Source: Simmondsia chinensis
Lineage: Eukaryota > Streptophyta > Magnoliopsida > Caryophyllales > Simmondsiaceae
Assembly: GCA_018398585.1 (NCBI GenBank)
Contig: JAGTTD010000010.1
Span: forward strand, 6,403,501-6,467,500
Direction of reading: 5' to 3'
DNA length: 64,000 nt
Shown: piece after piece, positions 9,544 to 19,428 of the stretch
Layout of the letters: each line of letters starts with the position of its first letter
Position numbering within the stretch: the stretch's first letter is position 1
Made by a program: the position numbers and the translations under genes
Notes under the pieces: generated by a model
Seen by the model: the letters and a program-made list of their open reading frames with translations, nothing else
Databases searched by the model: none
Told to the model about the DNA's origin: nothing

Positions 9544-12500
9544 TTGAATTTGAAAGTTGAATCCTTAGGTGGAGTGGAGGAATCGAAGATTTCAACGCAG
9601 GAGAAACAAATTTTGACTGGTGGAGAATTAATTGATTCTGTTTTTGCCCGTGACTGCTTGTTTAATTCTCGAAGGTGGTTGCTGTTGATTATGCTCAACC
9701 CAATGATCGGTTCTGCTTTACAACCTGGCCAACTTTTCTTTGGTGTTCCTACTTTCTTTGGTGCTCCTGTTTATGGTGAGAACATGTTATATCCACCACT
9801 TTTTCATCCTGCAATTAATACTTATACCACTGGTTCTAATTTCTATTCAGGATTTGCGTCTCCTCAAACCAATTTTCAATCTCTTACTGCTCATTCTACT
9901 CTTTTGACTGATTTTTCCTGAATAATGGATAGTGGTGCATCTCCTCATATGACTAATAACCCCAATTTGCTAATGTCTCTTCGTCCTTATCATGCCTATG
10001 ATAAAATATTAGTTGGTAATGGCGCTTATTTATCGATTTTTGGGATTGGATCTAGTTCTCTTCTTACACCTGTTGGTCCCTTCAATTTGCATAATGTCCT
10101 TAATGTTCCTGGTCTTTCCACTAATTTAATCTATGTTCGTCAATCCTGTAAAGATAACGGTTGCCTTTTAGAATTTGACTCGGGTGTTTTCTCCATTAAA
10201 AATGCTAAAACAATGTCCCTCATTATTCGCCGTGCTAGCTCGGGGCCACTTTTCGCTGTTCCCAAACCAAACACAATCAGTCGACTTGGTCAACCTGGGC
10301 AGCCCGTGGCATCCTCCCCACGTGTTTCCCTAGTTGCTTCCAAAAACACACAATCTCTCTGGCATCGTCGACTTGGCCATCCCAGGGAGCCAGTCTTGTC
10401 CACTTTAATCAAACAAAAATTTATTTCTTGTTCGAGTTCTTCTAAGTCTAGTTTGTGTCATGCTTGCCAACTCAGTAAGCATAGTCGTTTACCTTTTCAA
10501 AAGTCTGTCACTAGTACTACACGCCCTTTTAATATTGTTCATTCCGATGTATGGATATCACCTGTTATCAGTTTCAGTGGTTTTAAGAATTATTTGCTAT
10601 TATTAGATGATTATTCTCATTTTGTGTGGATTTATCTTATGCGTGCCAAATTTGAGATTTTTGACCTGTTTGTTCAGTTTCGTAATCTTGTGTTGAATCA
10701 ATTTGGTGTGGAAATCAAACATTTTCAATGTGATAATGGCACTGAATATATCAACCGTGACTTTAATAGTCTTTTTCTGCAAAGGGGCATTCTCAGTAGG
10801 GTTTCCTGCCCTCACACCTCCCAACAGAATGGGAAAACTGAACGTATGCATTGTACTATTGGTAACATGATGCGTTCCCTCTTGTTTCAAGCATGCATGC
10901 CTTTGGAATTTTGGGTTGAAGCAGTTTCTATTGCAGCTCATATTATCAACCTTCTACCGTCCACTTCCATTAAGAAAAAGATCCCCTTTCAATGTTTGTA
11001 TAAGAAACAAGTTAATTACAATCATTTTCGGGTTTTTGGCAGTGCCTGCTATCCGAATCTGAGTGCCACCACGTCTCATAAGCTTGCTCCGCACTCTACC
11101 TTATGTGTTTTCTTGGGCTAGCCATAGAATCACAAAGGTTATAAATGTTTGGATCCTTCTACTAATAAAGTCATTATTTCGAGGCATGTTGTTTTTGATG
11201 AAGCAGATTTTCCATTTGCACGATTGGGCACTTTCTCTCAAGATACAATGACCCGGCTTCATCAAGTCTTTTCTCCTCCGCTCACGTCTTCACCGTTCGC
11301 GGGCCTCCAACCACCGCTACCGCTGCCACCGCCTCCTGTGGCGCCACCCGCCGCAGCTGCCATACCGCCCCCCGTGGCTCCTGTACCATTGGCTGTGCCT
11401 GCAGCCCCTCCAACTATGCCACCAAACGTGGTTGCACGTCCGCCTGCACCGAGTTCGGCTCCCCCTACTTCATCTATTCATCTCATGGTGACTCGTGCTC
11501 GTGCTGGTATTGTAAAACCTCTTCTCAAACCTTGTATGATTGCTCATAGTACTTTGCCCGAGGTACCTTTTTCTAATAAGTAGGCACTTACTATTGAGAA
11601 CTGGAAGTATGCTATTCTCAACGAACTTAATGCTCTTATTCGTAATAAGGCATGGGATCTTGTTCCTCCGCCCCTTCATGGTAACATTGTTGGCTCCAAG
11701 TGGGTTTTTCGTATTAAACAAACATCTACAGATCAAGTTGAACGGTATAAAGCTCGGTTAGTTGCTCAGGGATTTACACAGCGGTATGGCATCGACTATG
11801 GTGAAACTTTCAGTTCTGTTGTTAAACCTGCTACTGTTCGTACTGTTTTGACTATTACTACTTCTCGACACTGGCCTATTCATGAGCTCGATGTCAAAAA
11901 TGCTTTTCTTAATGGTACACTTAATGAAGAGGTCTATATGAAACAACCACCGGGTTTCATCAGCTCTCAGTATCCTGATCATGTTTGTAAGCTTAATAAG
12001 TCTCTTTACGGTCTCCAACAGGCACCTCGTGCCTGGTACACTCGTTTTGCTACATTTTTATAACGGTTGGGTTTTTGAAGCTGTAAGTCATATTCTTCTT
12101 TATTTGTCTTACATCGTGGATATGATATAGCTATATTATTGGTCTATGTTGATGATATCGTTCTCACGGCCTCTTCTCATGAGGTACTTTATGATCTGCT
12201 TTGCTCTCTTCACTCTGAGTTTGATATGAACGACTTGGGGCGCCTTAATTACTTTCTTGACATCTCGGTATCTCACCTTTATTCAGGGTTATCCTTGTCT
12301 CAATCTAAATATGCACATGATCTTCTAAACCGGACCGACATGCTCTCCCGCAAGCCTATTGCTACACCTACAGATTCTAAGTCCAAACTTTCTTTAGAAG
12401 ATGGCGAACTTATGACTGATCCCACCTTGTACAGGTCTGTTGTTGGTGCCCTTCAATATCTCACCTTTACTCGTCCTGACATCTCTTATGCAGTTTAGCA

Positions 12501-13113
12501 GATGTGTCTGTTTATGCATGCTCCACGATCATCGCACTGGATGGCTGTTAAGCGCATCCTTCGCTATATCAAAGGCACTATTGATCATGGTTTGACTATC
12601 TTCCCGACACGTTTGGATCAACTTGTGGCTTATTCGGATGCTGATTGAGCTGGTTGCCCTGACACTTGCCATTCTACTTCCGGTTTCTGTGTTTTCCTCG
12701 GAGGCAACATTATCTCCTGGTCCTCTAAGCGACAGCCCACCGTCTCTCATTCTAGTGCCAAGGTCGAGTATTGTGTGATCTCCAACGCCGTGTCCGAATG
12801 TTGCTGGGTTCGGTCTCTCCTTAGTGAGCTCGGTCATCGTCTTCCACGAGCTACTTTGGTCTATTGTGATAATGTTTCTGCCATGTACATGTCTACCAAC
12901 CCCGTCCAGCATATTCGCACAAAACATCTCAGGATTGACATCCATTTTGTTCGTGAGCATGTTCAAATGGGTTTTGTTCGAGTACTTCATATTCCTTCCT
13001 CACAGCAGATTGCCAATATCTTCACAAAGAATCTTCTGCGCACTCTTTTTCTGCTATTTAGATCCAAACTTCGCATTTGTTTACCTCCTACTTTGGTTGA
13101 GGGGGGATGTTAG
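9544..13113 (+). pseudogene. Copia polyprotein (PR-IN-RT-RH), one frame broken by stops only
   Basis: All recognisable pieces lie in one reading frame. Protease: DSGASPHMT just after 9925. Integrase zinc finger (HRRLGHP, CHAC) near 10360-10470, catalytic Asp in HSDVW (about 10545), CDNGTEY (about 10730), and an integrase region ending FLG near 11120. Proline-rich linker 11270-11480. Reverse transcriptase begins near 11590 ([26 protein letters not shown]) with YVDDIV at 12145. RNase H holds SDAD near 12640 and the ADxxTK-like ANIFTKN near 13015. The frame is interrupted by stops at about 9919, 11119, 11125, 11581, 12061, 12130, 12496 and 12646 but by no clear frameshift. At 9919 the family's usual Trp codon (TGG) appears as TGA. 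The final stop overlaps the 3' LTR start. It cannot make a functional polyprotein. Confidence 0.9.
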
Positions 13114-13247
13114 ACTATATTGTATAGGTGTTATTACTATATGTAATTGAGCCCAATTGGCCTACTTTGTATATGATGTAAAGCCCATTATAAGTTCTAT
13201 AAATATACAAGAGGGCCACAGCATTATGTGTGCTTCTCATTCTTTCA
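13108..13247 (+). repeat. 3' LTR of short-LTR Copia element
   Basis: 140 bp, same length as the 5' LTR with about 89 percent identity by eye. It starts TGTTAGACTATATTG and ends CTTCTCATTCTTTCA. The TSD TATTT follows directly. Confidence 0.95.
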
Positions 13248-13252
13248 TATTT

Positions 13253-13754
13253 TTAGAAAATATATACGCTCCATTTAAAAAATGGAAAAAAAGTTTTATT
13301 TAATCCATTTTTGGTTCTAACATTAGTTGCTTCTCTTCCTCTTTCCTTACCATCACTGCTATTGCGGGCCTAGTGCCACCTACCCTTCACCACCTGTCAC
13401 CTGTAGCCCACTGCCCGCCATCCGTCATCCTTTGTCGTGGTCCTTCTCTTTTTTGCACTAACACCAGTTGTTGAAAACTAAAGACTTTTTGTTAAAAAAT
13501 AAAAACTACAAATAGTTTTGATTTTTCATAAAAAAAAAAAAAAATGAACAGACCCTTAAAGTTTAACTGTTATTTAAGTATTTTTGAGATAATTTTATTA
13601 TTTCAATAGCCTCTAGTAGGACCTGTTGAATTCTTATTTGAGCCTAATGATGATTTTTTGTTTTTTTTTTTTTTTTTTGGGGAAAATATGAATATGAGAT
13701 ATAATCCGTGTAACTTTAGCATTTTTAATGAAAAATTTGTTGGGAAATTGTAGA
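13253..13754. other. Intergenic DNA, no gene seen
   Basis: Mixed sequence. A C/T-rich stretch lies at 13325-13450 (CTTCCTCTTTCCTTACC, then GCCCACTGCCCGCC). Long A and T homopolymers lie at 13531-13545 and 13656-13678. No open frame or repeat structure could be supported. Confidence 0.5.
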
Positions 13755-13845
13755 AGGGTCATGTTAGCATTTTTTTTTCCGCAGCTGTCCAATTGTCCCT
13801 CCCATTGTGCATCCTATATCTCTATTCCCACACCAGGATGTCCGA

Positions 13846-14169
13846 GAAAATCATCATCTTCCTCTCCTCCTCCCGTGGATCGAGGAGGATAACTCTGATG
13901 CTTTTCAGCTTAAGGCTCAGATATCACCTTATCAGAGTGAAGTTTGAGGAAACATCAGCGACAATGACTCTTCAAACTCTGATCCTGATTTCCCACCAGG
14001 CTTCGAGCCACCGGACTTGCTAAGGTACCGCCATATAGAGGATAGTACACCTGAGAACTACCACGTGCCAGTGCCGTTTGGGGAGGGACCTAGCTTAACT
14101 CGGAGGAAAAAGGGAAAATTGCAGACGAAAAAAAGGGAGAGGCGAGCTCTAAAGCGTAAGGCGAAAGAG
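13846..14169 (+). pseudogene. Unidentified ORF remnant with acidic PPGFEP motif and basic tail
   Basis: In the frame ending at 14208 the translation holds SDNDSSNSDPDFPPGFEPP, a short linker, then a strongly basic stretch (RRKKGK, KKRERRALKRKAKE). An upstream stop near 13945 breaks the frame, and the CACTA insertion after 14169 ends the natural reading. The acidic PPGFE segment followed by a basic segment resembles ORF1 regions of plant L1 elements. That resemblance is from memory and is weak evidence. Confidence 0.35.
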
Positions 14170-14547
14170 ATACAAGAAAAGTTACATTTCTTGACACCTT
14201 TTTGTTGACGCTTGGACCAAATGTTGACAGTTCCAAACGTGAGGAAAATGAATGTCTAGTATAAAATTACTAATTTCTTCAAATACATTTACTAAAATTT
14301 TACTTTACCTCCCTACATTCACTTTCCCTCCCATTTTAAAATTCAAATTTAATTTTAAGGACTTAATTTTATTTTTATAACCTCTTAATTCATTTTCCAT
14401 CTCTTCTTTAACAATCTCAAACCCTCAAATGCTTCCGTTAACCCCCTTGACTACCCTACTCCACCGCCGCTGGGCTCACCAAGGTAAAACCCCCACCTCT
14501 TGCTCTTTCTTCGCCCTTATCTCTCTACTTGTTCGAAAATTGCAGTA

Positions 14548-14840
14548 AGAGTTAGACGTTGTTTGAGTTTGAATGTAATTTGGTATTTAGTGTTAGAGTT
14601 AGTTCTTGTTAGAATTTGAATGTAATTTGGTTTTTAGGGTTAGAGTTAGATCTTGTTTGATTTTGAATCTGATTTGGATTTTAAGGTTAGAGTTAAATAT
14701 AGTTTTAGTTTGAATCTGATTTGTTTTTAGAGTTAGGGTTAAATATTGTTTAAGTTTCAATCTGATTTACTTTTTAAGATTAGGGTTAAATGTTGTTTGA
14801 GTTTGAATCTAATTTGGTTTTTAGGGCTATTAGGGTTAGC
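14548..14840 (+). repeat. Minisatellite, about five copies of a ~60-bp unit
   Basis: The unit is roughly TTAGGGTTAGAGTTAGATCT, TGTTTGAGTTTGAATCT, GATTTGGTTTT. Copies begin near 14548, 14590, 14640, 14690, 14730 and 14785. The TTAGGGTTAG pieces look telomere-like only by chance, since the repeating unit is much longer. It lies inside the CACTA element, near its left end. Confidence 0.75.
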
Positions 14841-16589
14841 GCTTTTATAAACCCTAAGTTGTAGATTGGTGAGCTTGTAATTGGGCATTCAATTTATCAT
14901 ATAGGCTATACTTCAAGTTTATCATATTTGTGGAATCTACGTTGATTTAAGTTAGGTTGTGAAATGTTATGCTCAAATTTCAGTCTATTGTTTGATACTA
15001 AGTTGTCTAAACATAAAATCTGATAAGGTTTGATTTTACAACTTATATTGTTACGAGGAGATATAAATATTATAGATGCTGCAACTAATTATTTTGCTTG
15101 TAATTTGTTTGGAGAATTTGAAAAATTAGGAAGTAAGCCTAAGTTTTGAATTGCTTGCCTATTTAGCTTTGTGGCACATAATGCATAATTGAGTTAATTA
15201 GTTATGAGTTGTTTGGATTTCAATTAGGATTTAGGCTCTAGGTAGTTACAATGCCTCCTTGAATTGACCTTATAGAAAGATAGCATTTGATTGTTTTGTG
15301 GAGTGCTATGGGTTGGGCCCTTTGGTGGTAAAAAAAATCCATTACTTTAATGTAGATTTTATAAGTGAAATTGCTACTAGTGCATAAGACTCGGTTTTTG
15401 TGGGTTCCTTACATGTAAATTTGCAGAAGATGAATTTTCGACTTTGATTTAGTGGTCAGTTTATTATTTTGAGATGCAGTTCTTAACTTGGATCGAATTG
15501 TCATCAGTATTGCAAAATGGGGACTTTGGGATTGAAGCTTAAGAAATCAAAGTCTGAAAGGAATCTTTTAGCTTGAATTATGATATAGGTTTATAGATTT
15601 GATTTTCATAGTGATTTGGAATGAATATAAGAGAGGCAAACATTAGCATCATTAACTCCTAAATAGAGTTACTAGTTGGCATCATTATTTTAGTTCTAGA
15701 TATAGGTGTGCCTATAATCAAGGTCTTAAGTTTGGGTATGTCAAGATCTTCCATTTTTCTAGTTTGAGCTCAAGATTTGATAAAGAATGGAAGTTAAAGG
15801 TGAGATTGGTTGAAACAAGTCTGCTATTTATAAGCCATTTGTTATATTCTAGGCTAACTTTGTTTTTTTAATTCTATATATTTTAACGAAGTCAGAGCCA
15901 AATATGTTTTTTCCGAATGTTTTGACTTGCTTTGATTTAAATGGATTTACGAATTCACAAGATTTAACATCATATGAGCCATTGATGTTGGTTGATTGTT
16001 GTTTTGGTTCCAAAATATTATTGGCTAGTAAATGGCTTTACTTTTGTAGCAAATCAATTTGTCTATACTATAATGTATAATTGGTGCAAAAGGCAATAAT
16101 TCCCTTTATGTATATCACTTGACTTTTCTATTTTCACTTCTTTTAGGTTTGGAATGATAGTGGTGATGGTCGGAATGCTCATCTTGAATGAAGAAAGAGA
16201 TACGCAAGAGGAAGTTTGGAACTCAATATTTTTTAACTTTTTGCAATTTGTTTGGTTGATCAATATTTTTTGACATTTCCCTAATTTGCGGTGTATATTG
16301 AGGATGTACCTTTTTAATATTAGTATTGACTCTATTTATGAATATAGTGCTGGTATTTTTGGATAATTACGATATTGATTGTTTATTGTGATAAGCTACC
16401 GTGCTTGAAATTATGTTGTGGGCGACTTATTAATTTTGAAATTATGAGAGTTATACAATCTTGCGTAGGTAACTTAACTCTTAGTTGTAAAGAGAAAATG
16501 TCTTATATGAATAATATTTAGAACAATTATTCCCACCTCTACAAAATGGAAATTAAAAAAATTCACAAAAAAATATCGGTAATTAATTT

Positions 16590-16896
16590 TTTGACGCTTT
16601 TAAATGTCTACATTGAAAAGGAAAATTTTGAATAAAAAATTTAACACATAAATTGTTGACCCTTTAAGGCGTCAAAAATTGATTGACACGTGGCCCTTTT
16701 CACGCTTTAAAGCGTCAAGAATTTGTTGACGATTGAAAGCGTCAGCAAATTTCTTGACTTTTCAAGTGTCAACAAATATTTCATGACGCCGACATTGATA
16801 TCGCTTGAGCAAAGCGTCAAAAATATTTTTCTCTGTACTTATAAGCGCCACTATTTTGTTCAAAAAGTGTCAAAATATGCCATTTTTGTTGTAGTG
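16590..16896. repeat. CACTA subterminal repeat cluster
   Basis: Multiple short motifs based on GCGTCAA/TTGACGC appear in both orientations, for example GACGCTTTTAAATGTC, AAGGCGTCAAAAATTG, CACGCTTTAAAGCGTCAAG and GAAAGCGTCAGCAAATTTC. Such arrays are where CACTA transposases bind in characterised elements (TnpA in En/Spm). Here that role is inferred from position. Confidence 0.65.
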
Positions 16897-16899
16897 GAG

Positions 16900-17140
16900 A
16901 AGCGGGAACTTTAAGAATTTCTGAAGAACATGTCGCTCGAAAATAATTCGTAGAAGCGGACAGAGAACACTAGAAAGAAGAAGAAGAAGAATTTGGTGAA
17001 CTGGGGCAACCACGTCACTGATGCTGGTGAAATCGAGGAAATAGTCCGAGTAATAGAGATGGGAAAACGATTAGGCTTGGATTTTGAGGGTGTCGATCCG
17101 ACTTTGGTGAGGGCTATTCTACATGGAAGGCTGTGATGGG
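16900..17140 (+). pseudogene. Right part of the interrupted ORF remnant
   Basis: After the CACTA element the + strand reads NLVNWGNHVTDAGEIEEIVRV, then IEMGKRLGLDFEGVDPTLV and a stop near 17137. The pattern of an acidic helix, GKxLGxxFEG and a hydrophobic end resembles the segment just before ORF2 in plant L1 LINEs. Family assignment is tentative. It may belong with the frame at 13846-14169. Confidence 0.35.
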
Positions 17141-17770
17141 TTTTTGTGGCTTCTAGGTGCCTTGCGATCAGTTTTCGGTTGTGTGTGTCCTAGTCTCGAG
17201 CAAGTTTCTGTGCTTCGGTTTGCTCCTTGTTCCTGCTGTTTGGTTGTTTTTTTGTTCTTCGTTGTTTTAGTGCGTTCGTGTTTGTGGTGTGTTGTTTTCC
17301 CTGTTTTTGTTTTTCTTTGTGTTCTTTTGGTTGTCTCTTGTTTTCCCCGCTCTTGTTCGAGTGGCTTTAGGTCTCGCTTTGTCGAGTGGCCTGCTTGTTC
17401 CACGACTCTGTCGCTAATTATATAATTAGGGTCATTTTAGCATTTTTTATTAAAAAAGATCATAGGATACCAATAGAGGGCTCTTGTGCTGTTGAAAACT
17501 TGTATTATGTTAGCATTTTTCAGAAGAAAATACACACACCTATTTGATATTATCTTTTATTTGTATTTTGCAACTTTTTAGAAAGTAAAAAAAAAAAAAA
17601 TATTTTGAAATGAATTCTTTTATTTTTTTTAATTTGACTGAAAAGTAAATTTAAAAAAATTTATAAAATTTTATTTTATTTTCTCATAAATTGAAAAATT
17701 ACAACTACAAAACGATACTAAACAATAAACATGCCCTACGTTTTTTGTGCTAAATTATTCATATAATATG

Positions 17771-18129
17771 GGGTTATTTACGTCAAAGGTCTTTGTATTT
17801 TGTCCATTATATCAATTTGATCCTTATACTTTTAATTGTATCAATTTAGTCCCTGACAATTCAAAATATGTTAATTTAGTCCTTTGGTCAAATTTAAGTT
17901 ATGTTAATGATGTAATTTTTTTAGTAGTAAAATTATATTAGATACAAGTAACTTATTATAAATTCATTCGTTCACTCAATTTAACTCAATTTGTGGTTGA
18001 ACCATTAAAAATTTTATTAAAAATTTAATATAATTTTTTCTTTAAAGACCAAATTGACACATTGTAAATTGTATAAGGACTAAATTGGCACAATAAATAA
18101 AGTATATGGACCTTTGTCATAAATAACCA
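17771..18129. mobile_element. MITE with ~90-bp inverted repeats
   Basis: The left arm begins GGTTATTTACGTCAAAGGTC and carries CAATTTGATCCTTATAC and CAATTTAGTCC. The right arm is its approximate reverse complement, ending GACCTTTGTCATAAATAACC. The centre has no open frame. A second copy lacking the left arm is at 42966-43178. Both flanks contain ATATAAT, a possible but unproved target duplication. Confidence 0.7.
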
Positions 18130-18750
18130 TATAATTGTTTAGAAAAGATGAGCTTTTCGTAATATAAATTATACTTTACTAATAGATACTGAATTATGAT
18201 TTGAGTAATATATGTCAAATATTTTTGGTTTTATTGAAGTTTCATATATCAAATTAAATTTTACATTTGGTAACATTTGACTCGATTGATAGTTTTTTCC
18301 CGTCTGATACACAATAACAATTTATGATTTAACTTATATATAATAGTTGATGAAACTTAAAACTGATAACTATGTTACTCAAATTGTATTATATATTGTA
18401 AAGTTTTACAATTTATACGCTAATATAGTGCCAATGATGTAAATGACAACTCAATCAATTTGATAACTGCTTTCTAACAAAAACAACAAAAAATATAATA
18501 TAATTCTCCTTAATTGGAGCATTAATTGACAAAAAGTTAGCAAATCAAAGTTAGATTCCACAAAAATATTAAGATGTGGAATAGGTGATTGGTTGAGATC
18601 AATCACATGCGTTCAAACCTGACTTATCCCCCCTAGTCACTGTAAATCCTTTAAAAAGTTTGTTTTTTTAAACTTGTGGTGACCATATAAACAAGAATGA
18701 GAAAAACATCCTTTTGGCCACCATAGTGGGAGGCAAAATACAAATGATTA
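18130..18750. other. AT-rich intergenic DNA, no gene seen
   Basis: A/T-rich sequence ending at the Copia target site GATTA (18746-18750). No repeat structure or open frame could be supported. Confidence 0.5.
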
Positions 18751-19389
18751 TGTTAGGAATATGTCTTAAATTTATGTATTTAGGATTTATGGGCTGCCGA
18801 GGGATCACCGATCGATCGGGGGGATGTTCGATCGATCGGGTGATCTAATGAGAAAATTCAAGTTTTGCAGCCACAAGGGAGCATATTGATCAGATCGATC
18901 GGGAGTCGTTTTCGCCGTTCAATATAAATATGTGCCTAGGGTTTACGTATTTTAGATTCAATCAAAGTGAGCCTCCGTCACATTAAGACTTGAGAGTGTT
19001 ACAAGAGTTTAGAGGGAGTGATTCAGTAATTTTTCATATATCACGTTCAGAGGAAGTGCCGTTGTAATTCTTCCATTATTCATACTCAATAAAGAATCTC
19101 CATCTCTGCCCGTGGTTTTCTCCCATCTCGATTGAAGAGGGGTTTCCACGTAAATCTCTGTGTTCTTCGTTTGTTCTCTTTTATCCTGTTGATTACTTAT
19201 CTGGTTTGTTATAGTATTTGAATCGAATCAAGTTCTAGGGTGTTAAGTTCTGCATTAAGGAGGTATTAATTTCCTAACAAATTAATATCATAGTATATCA
19301 AGTTCGTTCAAAATTTTTCCTCACAAAATGGTATCAGTTAATATCAGATTTGTCCAGATTACCTCAACAATAGGCATCAGAGCCTTACA
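18751..19389 (+). repeat. 5' LTR of the Copia deletion derivative
   Basis: It contains palindromic CGATCGATCGG motifs near 18812 and 18830, a TATAAATA promoter-like site near 18923, and, close to its 3' end, decoy copies of the primer site (TGGTATCAG at 19329, TAGGCATCAGAGCC at 19371). An inner TGTTAG...CTAACA pair (ending 19279) is a better terminal inverted pair than the outer end. Confidence 0.9.
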
Positions 19390-19428
19390 AATTGGTATCA
19401 GAGCCCGCGTTTATTTCGATTTGGTACT

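Larger units (their letters stand above)
9117..13247 (+). mobile_element. Ty1/Copia element with 140-bp LTRs, gag largely missing
   Basis: A complete-length insertion of 4131 bp, bounded by TGTTAG...TTTCA LTRs of 140 bp each and an exact 5-bp TSD TATTT (9112-9116, 13248-13252). A primer-binding site (TGGAATCAGAGCTA, against the usual initiator-Met TGGTATCAGAGC) directly follows the 5' LTR, and a polypurine tract (GAGGGGGGA) precedes the 3' LTR. The LTRs differ at about 16 of 140 positions, nearly all transitions. Internal order is protease, integrase, reverse transcriptase, RNase H, as in Copia. Only about 670 bp lie between the PBS and the protease, and no gag body or zinc knuckle is visible. 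Confidence 0.95.
14170..16896. mobile_element. CACTA (En/Spm-type) non-autonomous element
   Basis: The right end reads TTTTTGTTGTAGTG, the reverse complement of a classic CACTACAACAAAAA terminus. The left end (TACAAGAAAAGTTACATTTC, TTGACACC) matches it after the first CACTACAA bases, of which the leading CAC is lost. A 3-bp duplication GAG lies at 14167-14169 and 16897-16899, as expected for CACTA. Subterminal repeats of GACGCTTTNAAAGCGTCAA type are dense at 16590-16880 and present at 14190-14235. The interior has a minisatellite and no transposase frame, so it is a non-autonomous copy. Confidence 0.7.
13776..17427 (+). mobile_element. LINE-like fragment flanked by direct repeats, interrupted by CACTA
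   Basis: The segment lies between two similar direct repeats, GGGTCATGTTAGCATTTTTT (from about 13757) and GGGTCATTTTAGCATTTTTT (from about 17428), which look like a target-site duplication. It contains an open-frame remnant (about 13830-14169 and 16897-17140) and a T-rich tail region, 17150-17410. A CACTA element occupies 14170-16896. The coding part looks like the region before a LINE ORF2, but no reverse transcriptase is present, so the family is uncertain. Confidence 0.4.

Noticed and set aside
11149..11583. Separate proline-rich protein
   Set aside because: It is in the same frame as the Copia integrase and RT and corresponds to the usual linker between them.
14815..14840. Telomere-type TTAGGG repeats
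   Set aside because: The plant repeat would be TTTAGGG in tandem; here the match is one part of a 60-bp minisatellite unit.
17119..17425. 100-codon membrane-like frame (and its antisense partner)
   Set aside because: Low-complexity T/G-rich sequence gives a Cys/Val/Phe-rich translation. No domain, and it lies in the non-coding tail of a LINE-like fragment.
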